A DNA stretch of 64,000 nt from Casuarius casuarius (lineage: Eukaryota; Chordata; Aves; Casuariiformes; Casuariidae), in the NCBI GenBank assembly GCA_003342895.1, contig PTFA01000010.1, positions 9,618,139 through 9,682,138 of the forward strand, in the 5' to 3' direction. A program made the translations under genes and the position numbers. Below the pieces are notes generated by a model, which was not told where the DNA came from, did no database searches, and saw only the letters and a program-made list of their open reading frames with translations. Shown piece after piece: positions 43,801 to 55,800 of this stretch. Every line of letters begins with the position of its first letter. Positions within the stretch are counted from its first letter, which is position 1.

Positions 43801-46800
43801 TATGGTAAATTAGGAAGTGCAATGGTGAGTGGGGAGACTTTTACCAAATGAGAACTGAGTAGATGTTACATATTTCTTTTCTGCAGTAAACCTAGTTCAG
43901 TTAAAACTTTAAGGGAAAGTACAATGCAGATGAATCAAAGGTTGATTTGTAAAATGTGAATAACACATAGTCTCTGAGTGCACATCCAGACATTAAATAA
44001 CATTGTTGAAAACACAGTCTGCTAAGGCAGCTTTTCTCTCTTAATTGCATTGAGCTATATGACAAAACAGTCAATGTGAACGTCTAAATGTAGCCTTCTG
44101 AATTCAAACATTGTGTTTCATATATGTCTATTTTTAACTCAGATGAAGAGGATGATTTGCATTTTTGAGAGAGAAATTATGAATTATTTGCTAATAGATG
44201 TCTGAAGCTAAAAGAACTGGAAGAGGTTTACCTCTTCTTTCAGTCACCCTTATACTTGGAAGAAGTGAGTAATATATTAAAAAGTACAGAATGAAAGGTG
44301 CAGTTCCAAGAGGCCTAGAGTTCCAGTGGTTTGCCTATTCTTCTGATCCTAAATTAAGTTTTGATTTCTAATGGAGAGGAGTTTCTGTAGTGTAGCCTTC
44401 TTGTAGGAATGGTCTTACCAACATTAGTTCCTCTTACTCTTTGTAATGCAGTTTAAAAGATGCTGTAAACAATATACTTGTAGTTCACCAATTTTTTTTT
44501 CTATTTTGATGATGCTCTTCCCTTAAATAAAATGAGGTCAAACCCAATTTTTACCAACGTTTTTAGTCAATGAATTTGTCTGTTTCTTAGGGGCAATATT
44601 TCTGTTCCCTAGGCAGGAAGGACACTCCCTAAAAGTTCTAAGAAAGTACCTAGAGAGAAAAAAAGGCTTCTGTGAACTTCTAAAATTAATTTAATGGTAT
44701 GTTAACCAAAATATTAACTATGTGATTATAGAATAAATATGTTGGAATGGTCCTCTGAAGGTCTCTATATCTAACCACTACTCAAAGCAGGGCTAGCTTG
44801 AAAGCTAGATCAGGTTGCTCAGGGCCTTGTTGAATCAAGTTTGAAAATCTCTGGGGATGGAGATCCCACAGCCTCTCTGGGTAGCTGCTCCAGTGCTGCA
44901 CCACTCCCAGGGGAAGAATTTTTTCCTTCTGTCCTGTCCTAATTTTCATTGCTGCAGCTTGCAGCCACTATCTCTTGTCTTTTAGCTGTGCACTTTTGAT
45001 GAGTTATAGCAAGTAAAGAAAACATACAGCAAGTAAAATGAGTGAAATAGAATTTATAAAGAATTATATAACTGTATGAATGTAATATATGACTTAGGAG
45101 CTCTGAATGACAGACTAAGTGACTATGCTAAGGTTGCTGATATCAGAAGAGGTGGTTAGCCTTTGAGATTTGTCTTACTTAATTCCTGGAAAACTGGCAA
45201 GTTATCTGCTTAATGGACATCTTGAAGCACCTGTGGATGGGAACCTGTGCATGAACTGAAGTTCAGGAGGGGACCATCATCTTAGAGATGAGCTCCCCTT
45301 TTGTTATCTTGATATTAATTTAAAATTACCTTATCCTAAGTATTTCTAAGTATGTCAAACAGACCTAGCTTTTTTTTTTTTTTCTTTTTTTTTGTGGTGG
45401 AGCTTACTTTAATGTTGGTGCTTCTGAAAGGTCCCAACTCAACAGCTGCTTCCAACATGTCACATTTTTCGTGTTTTCATTCTGTTTCCTATGGATATGC
45501 CTTCATCAAATTTCTTAATATCTAACATCCCACATTATCTATAGCATGATTACTTTCAAAGCTACAAGTATTTGTATACACCTATCTTACTGTAAGGCTT
45601 AAAGGTGGGAAGACACAGACATTGTAAAGATTAAGATTATGTATACAATAACTCTTTCTGCAGTAGTAAGTGGAAAAGGGTATTAGCCAAAGTATTATTT
45701 ATAGTATACAGCATGTAAATCAAAACTTGGGAGCTTCTGGTACTCAAACTGTCTGTCTAATATATTTCTTCCTTCCTATTTTTAACTGTGTTTTATTTTG
45801 TATGGAAAATTGTTTCAACATCATGTGTAATGAATTCTGGCACTTCATTGCAGTGTGTCCATTTTGAACTTGCTCTTAACAGAAGAGTCGTCTTTTTCCC
45901 TCTGTTGTTTCATTTTAGTGCTGTTTTCTTAAACCACAGTAGCCTATAGCTTTCTCTTGTCTGTCTGCTTTGAAAGTAATGGCAGAGCAATGATGTTCTG
46001 CCGTTTGACTAGGCTCCAGATACTATTGTGTTTACTTTCAGTATTTTGGGGCCTGTGTAGTGCATTGTTCAATATAAGTAGTCAGGAACTTAAGTGTTCT
46101 TAAGTTTTCCTTTTTTCTTCTTTCATCAATCTTCACCCCCTCCAAAAAAAGTACACTTCTTGCCCTACCTAGGGAAGGGTAGTTTTATAGTAGTGTTAAA
46201 ATAAGAAAAGACGAGTTCTGCAGAGATGGTGTTCCCCTTGTCTTAGGAATAAGTATTTCTTCCTTAGCAAAAGTTTAGTTCAGATTACTCTCTCATAGAA
46301 CATTCCTCTCAACTGGGGCCATCTGGCCTGGTCAATACATTAGCAAGTCACTGCTACTTTCACCACAGCTGTTTGTAAACATATTTTCATCTCTGCACGT
46401 ACGTGGAGAACATTTGTCTCCACATGCTGGCTGGAACTTAAAAATAGAGGTCTCTAGTGCCTTTTTCTAGTTCCAGAGGTACAATCAATGGTTGTTCAAT
46501 AACTGCTTACAATAACTTTGCAGTTATTGATCCTCAAAGTGCAGATTCTTCTACATGTCTTCATTCCTCTGCTTCCCTGTCACTCTTCTGTTATTACTGG
46601 GAAATAACCTGACCAAATATCGAATCTTTTATTTATTAAGTTAAATGAGTAGGGGTCCCGTACAGTATTGCAATTAGCTTTTCTCTACCCGACAGTTTGA
46701 CTCATTTAAGAAAATGTCTTTCAAATGGAGAATAAGCATGTTCCATGCTTCCCACTGATTCTTTTCTTTTATTACTGCTTCACCTCATGTCGGTAGGGTG

Positions 46801-49800
46801 CCTTTTAATTTTGGGGGTTTTCTTTCTCTTTGCGGGAGGAGGGAGCTTGCTTTCTTTTGGGGCTTTAGCCCCCAAAAGTTTTTAGTGTGTTTGGTGTTGT
46901 GGTCTCCCCGCTATTCTAGTGAATTACTCTGACATTCTTATGAGAATGCCCTGATACATGGGATCCCGGACAGGCTCCCCTTTAGCCAAGTGGGTAATGA
47001 CAGTAAAAAACAGCTTGTTGTAATATATAACTACATGACTCTGTTCCCATGCAGAAATCTGGGAACACTATGCAATTCTTCCTGAGCATCTGTAGCAGGC
47101 ACATCTTCAGCATTCACAAAGATACTGAGGCTATATGCAAAGAATTCTTCATTATGAAAAAAAAGAACACAGTCTTAAGCTTGGGAACGTGCAGTGATTG
47201 AACATATATAGCAATAAGTAGAAAAATGCCCGTGAGCCCTACCAGTAACTCTGACAATAGTTCATCTAGCTCCCTTCCAAACCTCTGCTGAGAACGTGCC
47301 CAAAGCAATAATCTGAGCACACCTTTTCATTATATTGCTCTTGCATTTTGAGTCCAAGCACCTTTTTATGGTTCCAAGGAACTCTGCAATGAAGATTCAT
47401 TCCCACCATGGGGTATGTTCACCTAAAGTAGCTTAGCAGTTCATCTTTTTTAAAGAATTAGGTACAGTGGGTAGTGCTATGCCAGTGTTCAATAATTGTC
47501 AATAAGTCTGCCTTTTACAGCAGAATCCTTCCTGGAAGGAGCCAGAAGCAGGTGGGACCCTGGAGTAGAAGCTTGGCTGTTGAGAAAGGAACACTTTTCT
47601 CTGACATTATGAATTTTTTTTCTCTTTCTGGAGTCTGTGTGATCTCGTTGCCCCTCATGACCCCAGTTTACTCATGCACAGACTTGCGTAAGTAAATGCA
47701 TGTATCATATGATTCCATTAAAGGGACTATGTGTTAGATGAGTGAAAGCACTAGGACAGAGCTTCTCATCTGCAGTTGTAGGGAGTTTCCCCACCACCCT
47801 GGTACTTCTTGATGCAGGGCTCACAAGAGTACTCCAGCCTGCGTCCTTTGCAAAGCAAAGGATTTCTGCACAGGGTACACAATTCACTGAAGAACTGATA
47901 ATGAATTATTCTGTTGGGTGCAGGCCTGTGACCGGAGTGGTTTAATTTACTTAGAATCTTCACCAGTCCTGTAGGAAGTGATTCTCTCTCTATCTGTTTT
48001 GGCAAGCAGAACTTGGTCTTATTTATTGGTGCTTGTATGAGAGAGGGAATTTTAAACCAGTAGGCTTGTATTGCAATGGTGAGGAAAACCAGTCCCTGCT
48101 TTCTGATAAACATCATTCCTAGGCTGCAGGACACTGCCTGAGCGCTAAGATCCATATTACTGTCAAGAATCTTCATTCCTTTGGCGGGATTTTCAAAAAC
48201 TAGATCCAGGAAGAGACTTGTACATCAGGACTTAGCAAAGCCGAGGCTCTGAAGTCTTAGTAGTTGCTGTCTAGCTTCCTTGTCCGGGCCACTTGGACTG
48301 TGCAGTTTTGTAGGCAGCTAGAGCTGGGCTTTTTTTGTGTGCACAACTCTATCTGGTTAAGGAGCTTAGTGCCTATACGATGTTTAAACTTCAGATTAAT
48401 TTATATTTCTTAATGGCCTTGGGTGATAGGTCCCAGTTCAATAGGTATTTTCAGAGTTCACACCGGTGTACTTTAACAGGAACTGAAAGCCTGTTCTTTT
48501 AAAATGGAGAAGGAAAAGCCAGGGGCGGGGCACCACATTTGGAAACAAAAGAGCAAGTCCTGTGTGTTCTTTCCAAGAATATCTGTGGGCATCTAAAGAT
48601 GTATATAGTTGTGAATTGGGGGCAACAGGGGAAAGATAGAAAACAGCTGCTGCAGTTGGGTGGCTGTTACTGTGACAGTATGTGGTCCGGAGTATCAGAC
48701 AGTATTAATGAGGGAAGCTGCAGTTTTGCTTATCTTTCTCGTAAAACTGCACTTGACCCCTTACTTCCAATGGGAAGTTCTGGCCAGGGGATGTTGGATG
48801 AGTGGAGATCCTTTCCTGACTTCTTGAGCCCTGACCAGTGGTTAAGACCAACCCCTGTTATCCGGTTTAAAGGTATGCCCCGGCAGGAGGATTTTTTGTA
48901 GGCAGCACTTTACTCTCTCTGTAAAAAAGTCACACTAAGTCGGACCATAGCTCTGTCTGATCCAGTTTCCTGTCTGCAACAGTGAACAAAACCAAAATGA
49001 CAAGAGATTAAGCACTGAGCACCGTGTATCACTTATCCCCAGAAAACACTCTCATAAAGAAGGATTATGGCATGGGAACTCCCTGAGCTTCCACAATCAG
49101 CACAGACAGCAGAAAAATGAACATTTTTAATGCAATTTTTGAGCAAGTGACTACTGCTGTTGTGTATTAGCATCTCAATGGAATAGCTGCAATTGAAGTG
49201 CTCAAAAATAAGGAACTGGAAATTGTTGCATGTATTTAATTATACTTACAGTATGCCCTTGAATTTGTTTTGTTTGCAAACCATGTGTTTGTTTGACCCA
49301 TCCATGTCCTGTTTTGTCACAGTCTCAGAAGTCTTGAGTTTAAATTTTAATTAAAAAAGAAAGTTTCATGACTCTCTTATTATTTCAAAACTGCAAGAGG
49401 CAAGGCTTAAGAACTGCTATCTCAAGATGTGCAATAATGCTGTGACTAACAAAGAATTTACTATACTTCTCTTTTATGGGAAATCATACATCTGTGTATT
49501 AGCCACTAGATGGTGTCTTTCTGACAATAGTAGTGCTTATGGTGCCATCTAACGCAAATACATGAAATGAACTCAGAAGCTGTGGTGAGGCTTACCTATA
49601 TGACTTTGAAGACCAAACAAGCTTTCAAGAAATATTATGAAAAATTCAAAGTAGTAATTAAAAAAAAAGGTTAGTTATGAAAAGAAGTCTGTGCCGGAGC
49701 TTTTGTGCAGCTCTGATAACCTGCATATTGTAGAAAATGGTACAAATTATCTTTGAGGAGTACAGGAGATTAGGAAAGTGATACAATATCAGTGACCTCA

Positions 49801-52800
49801 CACTAGTTCACAGTAAAAGCTTCAACCAATCTGTCATTTGCAAGACAGAAGAAAAGCTAGAAAAGAAAGTAAGCACGAGTGTTAAAAAACAGGAAGAAAA
49901 AGATTAGATAATGCTTATGCCAGTCTGCAGGAAATGCTGATTCAATCTAACATATTAAATTGATTACCGATTATTTGTAGAGTTGATTATGAGAGAAAAT
50001 GTAATGTGCATAAATGAATTACTTTTTTATTCCATACACAGAGCTTCACTTGGTGGACTGAAAATATTTCTGTAGTGAAACTCTACTGTCTTCACCATAG
50101 GCAACCTTTACTGACACAGACTTGCAGATATATTGCCAGGCTGCCTGTTGTAGATTTTGGATTTGCTAGGTGTGCAGAGCGAGTAACTTTTGTTGAATGC
50201 TGAAGTATCAAGAGATACACTGAGTGTTCATGTGTTGTCTTCTGCGTGAGTTCCCAGAGCTGAATAGGATAAACATTGCATTACTACTCCTGCTAAAAAT
50301 TCCTTCCTTTTTAGTAAGGGATGCTGTGGTTACTGCCTACTCTCAGAGACACATGGAGTTTCTGTAAGCAAAGAACCTGACAGGCAAACCCAGACATCAA
50401 CAAAATAATGTAATATGGCTCTTAATCCTTTCAAACTATGCAGAAAGTTAAGGAATGCTACTACCGCACTGGAAATGCGGTGTATAAGTATCACTGTTAT
50501 CTTTGTGTCACTGCAAATCACATTCCCGTCATGTCTAGCTCTCCAGTAATAGCTCTCCTTAACTATGGTGAGCTGAATACCCAAGTAATGCACAAATCCT
50601 GGAGTGCTCTGAGGAAGTAATGAAGATTTGTATCCTCTTATGCCAGAGAGGAGAACTCAGTTGCAGTGTTTCTGACTAACTAGCATGTTGCTTGTTTACA
50701 TAATCAGTAGGTAAGCCGTCATTTCTGTCTCAGAACATTTTATGTCTACTTTACTGTGTTGCTATTGTTCTTTGTATTACAGTCAGTAACCATTTTTTTG
50801 TTGTTTTTTTAGTTTATATTCAGTTTATATTATACTCAGTTGTATTCTGACAGCTTCAAGCATGGGTGCAATGAGGCTTGGGAATCTAATCTTTGAAGCT
50901 GAGTGGCTTGCCTTGGTTTTATTTCTTTAGAGCTTTAGGATTGATCTTTTGCTATTTTAAATTATACTGTAAACCTTTGTTTTTGTTAATTTGTTAAATA
51001 AGATTTAAAACAATAACCTTATGTAAAGGGGCTTCATTATATGACTTTTGTGGCATCCTGCTCAGTTCTACTTTCAGGCTCTGAACTTTTTTCCGTATCT
51101 TACCAACCTGGTGCTTCCAAAAGTGAATGAAGGGCATTTGATGACATGGGCACAGAGATAAATATTAGAGGTGGCTTTCAGCATTTGGGGTTTGGTTTAG
51201 GGGTCTTTCACCGGTTTATCAACTATTTTCACAAACATCGTGATATTCACTCTCTACTGGACAGCCTTGTTTCTGGTTTAGGGACCACCATGCACTCTTC
51301 CCACAGACAGAGGCTCCTTTCTCTATTTTCTGTTTGCAAAACCAGTTGGCCTTTCTAACGGATTTTTTTCTTTCCTGCCTCAGACACAACTGCCTTGTAA
51401 TCTGGCTGAGGTTCTGTAGTTCTTGGTTTTTTTTCCCCTCCTCTAAAAAATTTAATAAAAAAGGTTTCTTAGTCTCTTGGCTATTGTTTCAAGGGGGGTT
51501 GTTTTCTTCCGGGAGCCTTTTCTGGCTTCCACCTTGCTCTGTTTGGTACGATCCCTATATTTCTGGATTTAGCACTGATACATTTCTGCCTAGGTCTGTC
51601 TGGACAAAAATAAGTGTATACATATATATATATACACTGTCAGGCACATCTTGGGATGCACAACAGCAACAGTGTTGCTGCTGAGCAGTAATTCCACCCA
51701 GGTGTCCCAGGTGGTTGCAATAAATCTTTGAATCCTGCCTTGAGAAAATTTCCAAGCAGAAAAAAGAAGACAAATCCAGAAGAATCTGATGATACAGGCA
51801 TAGGAACATAGAGACACTGTCTGCACATGCAGGGATGAGGTTAGGAAAGCCAAAACCCATCTGGAGCTGAATCTAGAGAGGAGCATGTAGGGCAGTGAGA
51901 AAGGCTTCTACAAATACAGCAAAAGGAAGGCTAGAGAAAATGTGGGCCCTCTGCTAAATGGGGCAGGGACCCTGGTGTCAAAGGACCTAGAAAAGGCAAA
52001 GGTTCTGAATGCCTTCTTTGCCTTAGTCTTTACAGGTCAGACTGGCCTTCAGGAATCCCAGGTCCCTGAGACCAGAGGGAATTTTGGAGCAAGGAAGACT
52101 TACCCTTGGAGGAAGAGGATCAGGTTAGGGAACACTTAAACAAACCGGATATACATGAGTCCATGGGCCCTGATGGCAAGCACCCACAGGTGGCGGAGGG
52201 ACCAATGTTACTGTGAGGCCACTCTTGATTATCTTTGAAAGATCATGACAATTAGAGAAGGTTCCTGAAGACTGGAGCAAAGCACATGTCACTTCTGTCT
52301 TCAAGAAGGGCAAAGAGGACTTGAGGAACTACAGGATGGTCAGCCTCACCTTGGTCTCTGGGAAGGTGATAGAGCATCTAATTCTGGAAACCATTTCCAG
52401 ATGCTTGAAGGACAAGAAGGTGATTGGGAGTAGTCAGCAGAGATTTACAAAGGGAAAATCATGATTAACCAACCTGATAAATTTCTATGATGCGATGACT
52501 GGCTTGGTGGGTGAGGGGAAAGTAGTGGCTGCTATTTATCTTGGCTTTAGTAAGGCTTTTGACACTGTCTCCCATAACATCCTCATAGACAAGCTGATGA
52601 AGTATAGGCTAGATAAGTGCAGAGTGAGGTGGACCGAAAACTGCCTGAACTGTTGGGCTCAAGGGGTTATGACCTGTGGCACAAAGTCCAGCCAGAGGCC
52701 AGTCACTACTGGTGTCCTCCAGGTCTGATACTGGGTCCAATGGCGTTCAACTTATTCATCAATGACCTGGAGGAAGGGACAGAGGGCACCCTCAGCAAAT

Positions 52801-55800
52801 TTGCTAATGATACAAAAGTGGGAGGAGTGGGTGATACACCAGAGGCCTGTACTACTACTCAGTAAGACCTCAACAGGCTGGAGAGGTGGGCAGAGAGGAA
52901 CCTCATGAAGTTCAACAAAGGGAAGTGTCAAGTCCTTCACCTAGGGAGGAATAACCCCATGCACCAGTACAGGTTGGGGGCTGACCTGCTGGAAAGCAGA
53001 TCTGCAGAGAAGGACCTGGGAGTCCTGGTGGACAAGTTGACCATGAGCCAGCAATGTGCCTTTGTGGCCAAGAAGGCCAATGGTCTCCTACGCTACATTA
53101 GGAAGAGCATTGCTAGCAGGTCAAGGGAGGTGATCCTTCCCCTCTACTCAGCCCTGGGAAGACCACATCTGGAGTGCTGTGTCCAGTTCTGGGCTCCCCA
53201 ACACAAGAGAGACATGGATTTACTGGAGTGGGTCCAGGGAAGAGCTACAAAGATGTTTAAGAGACTGGAGCTTCTTTCATACGAGGAGCTGCTGAGAGAG
53301 CTGGGACTGTTTAGGCTGGTGAAGAGAGAAAGCTCAGGAGACGTCTTCTCAATGTTTACAAATACTTGGTAGAGGATGTAAAGAAGATGAAGCCAGAGTT
53401 TTCTCCGTGGTGCCCAGTGCCAAGACGAGAGGCAACGAGCATGAATAGAAACACAGGCAGTTCCTTTTGAACACACAAAAAAGCACTTTACTGTGAGGGT
53501 GGTTGAGCACTGGAACAGGTTGTCCAGAGAGGTTGTGGAGTCTCCACCCTCAGAGATACGCAAAAGCTGACTGGGCATGGTCCTGGGCATCCTGCTCTAG
53601 CTGACCCTACTTTGAGCAAGGGACTTGGATTAGATTGTCTCCAGAGGTCCCTTTAACCTCAACTGTTATGTGACTCTGTGAGTGAAATGGTGCAGTATGC
53701 AGAGATGTTATGACCTGTTCCTGGCTCCGTTTTAATGACTGGGAGTATGAATGTTATCAAATTTTCTCTGTGCTTCAGCAGTGTTTGTCAAACAAGGCTA
53801 CAGTTTTGAGATGGAAACATCAGTGCTGAGAACTATTATCTTAGTAATAATAAAAACATCTCTTGTGTTCTGAGCTTACAGCGTACTAGAAGTTAGTTCT
53901 ATGATTGTAAGGGTAGTCATTGTACTACCTCCAGTTTAATGACAGATTTTTTTTCTGGTAATAAAGCACACTGAAGGTATTCCTTATGTTCCTGACCCTG
54001 GGTACCTGAGGTTGCCATTTGCTCCACTGATCTGTCACAGCTGTTCATACACTATGAACTGGCTTGGCAAAGTGGTGGATGTGGTCTTTGGGCTTTTTGT
54101 TCCTATTTTTTAACTGGGATCTGGTCTGCTTTACACTTGATCAACACAACTCAGAAGGTAAACCGGTTCAGAGAGGAAATGAGTAGCTGGGGTAGAGAAG
54201 GGAAGAAGTCTTTTAAACTAGCTCTGATAACAGAAATGTTTTAACATGAAATTATACTTTGTGAGAAGTGTTTGTCCTTTCTCCCGGGGGTAGACACACT
54301 AGAATTTTGTCTACAGTCTGTAAGAATAGGGTTATTTTAAAGGCATAAGTGGTATATATGACTCGTTTGACCATCTGCTTCCCAAATAAGTAGTTGTAAA
54401 GCAGTGTGTTTTTTCATAGAAAGTATTAACTCATGGAGGGGGGAGAATGTACTGCGGTAAACATGAAACAACAGCTGGACCAGAATGGAGTATGGGAACT
54501 AAACAACTGAAGCGTTTTGAAGAATTTTGAACAGTCTTCCCAGTTAGGTGACTCAGTGTCCACAGTATCTTTTCCCTGACTTTTAAACTTTGCTCCTGAA
54601 ACACTCTAGAGTTCTTCCCAGCATGTGTCATGTATCATAGTGCTTTATTCACATTCCAGGTAGCCCACGCTTGTTTTTGTAGAGTTAAAAAACTAAAGTT
54701 TTTTTCTACTCTGTCTTTCCCCCCTAGTCTATTTATAAATTGCACAACTTGGCTTGGAAGCACTGTAACCAATGTGCATGCTCTCTTTTAAACTTATTAT
54801 AGTTTATATATATATAAACTCTATAGTTTAATTAACAGTTATTCTTTTTGATGTTGGTTTGGCAACCAGACAGATAGAAGAGCATTGCAGACGTCTGGTT
54901 CAAATATTATATGGGTGAAGCAAAGGGAATTCAGTAAACATTTTGACTGCAGCCTTCTCATACTTCTTATTCTAACTCTGCCGTGAGAGGGAATACTCTC
55001 TCCTCTCCTCTCCTCTCCTCGCCTCGCCTCGCCTCGCCTCGCCTCGCCTCTCGCCTCCTCTCCTCTCCTCTCACCTCCTCTCCTCTCGCCTCCTCTCCTC
55101 TCGCCTGCTCTCCTCTCCTCTCCTCTCGCCTCCTCTCCTCTCCTCTCGCCTCCTCTCCTCTTGCCTCCTCTCCTCTCGCCTCCTCTCGCCTCCTCTCGCC
55201 TCCTCTCCTCTCGCCTCCTCTCGCCTCCTCTCCTCTCGCCTCCTTTCCCCTCCTTTCCCCTCCTTTCCTTTCCCTGCTATTTCTGGTTGGTTACTTGATC
55301 CTGGAAAGCTCTGAAAATCTGCAGCTTCTGTTCAGCTTCTGAAGAAGATATGGATGATTTGTGTGTCTCAGGATCATGTGTTTATGGCCCAATCCTTCCT
55401 TAGAGACATGATTCTCACTCAAGAGAAATCAGTGCTTGGGAGGTGGCCATTTAACAAACATTCAAAACATTGTTCAAAGTGAAAGCCACAAAGTCTCACT
55501 ATGGACTGTAACAACACACAGAACACTGTGTGACTGCTGCTTCTGATGGGAGCAGCACACTGATTATCAGTCATTTGTCTCTTGCTTTGGATGAGAACTG
55601 CTGTTATCAATGCAGAGGTGTTTATAAGAGGGACACTTGTGTACTTTAGAATATGACTAATGTGGAAATCAAGCTCATGCAATGCAGAGGGAGTACTCTT
55701 TTTCTGGCACTCCTCAATAAGCAGGCCATCAACATACTGTGGAAAGGATTAATCCTTAGCTTTGTCTGGATATATGTGAATTGTATGCGAGTTAGCTAGA

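Noticed and set aside
51334..51684. 116-codon frame just upstream of the CR1 element
   Set aside because: Low-complexity aromatic and serine content and a TA-repeat-derived YIYIY stretch; no family match.
53144..53590. 148-codon minus-strand open frame
   Set aside because: It is the antisense shadow of the CR1 ORF2 region.
54983..55342. 119-codon open frame rich in Leu, Ser and Pro
   Set aside because: Generated entirely by the pyrimidine minisatellite; no coding features.
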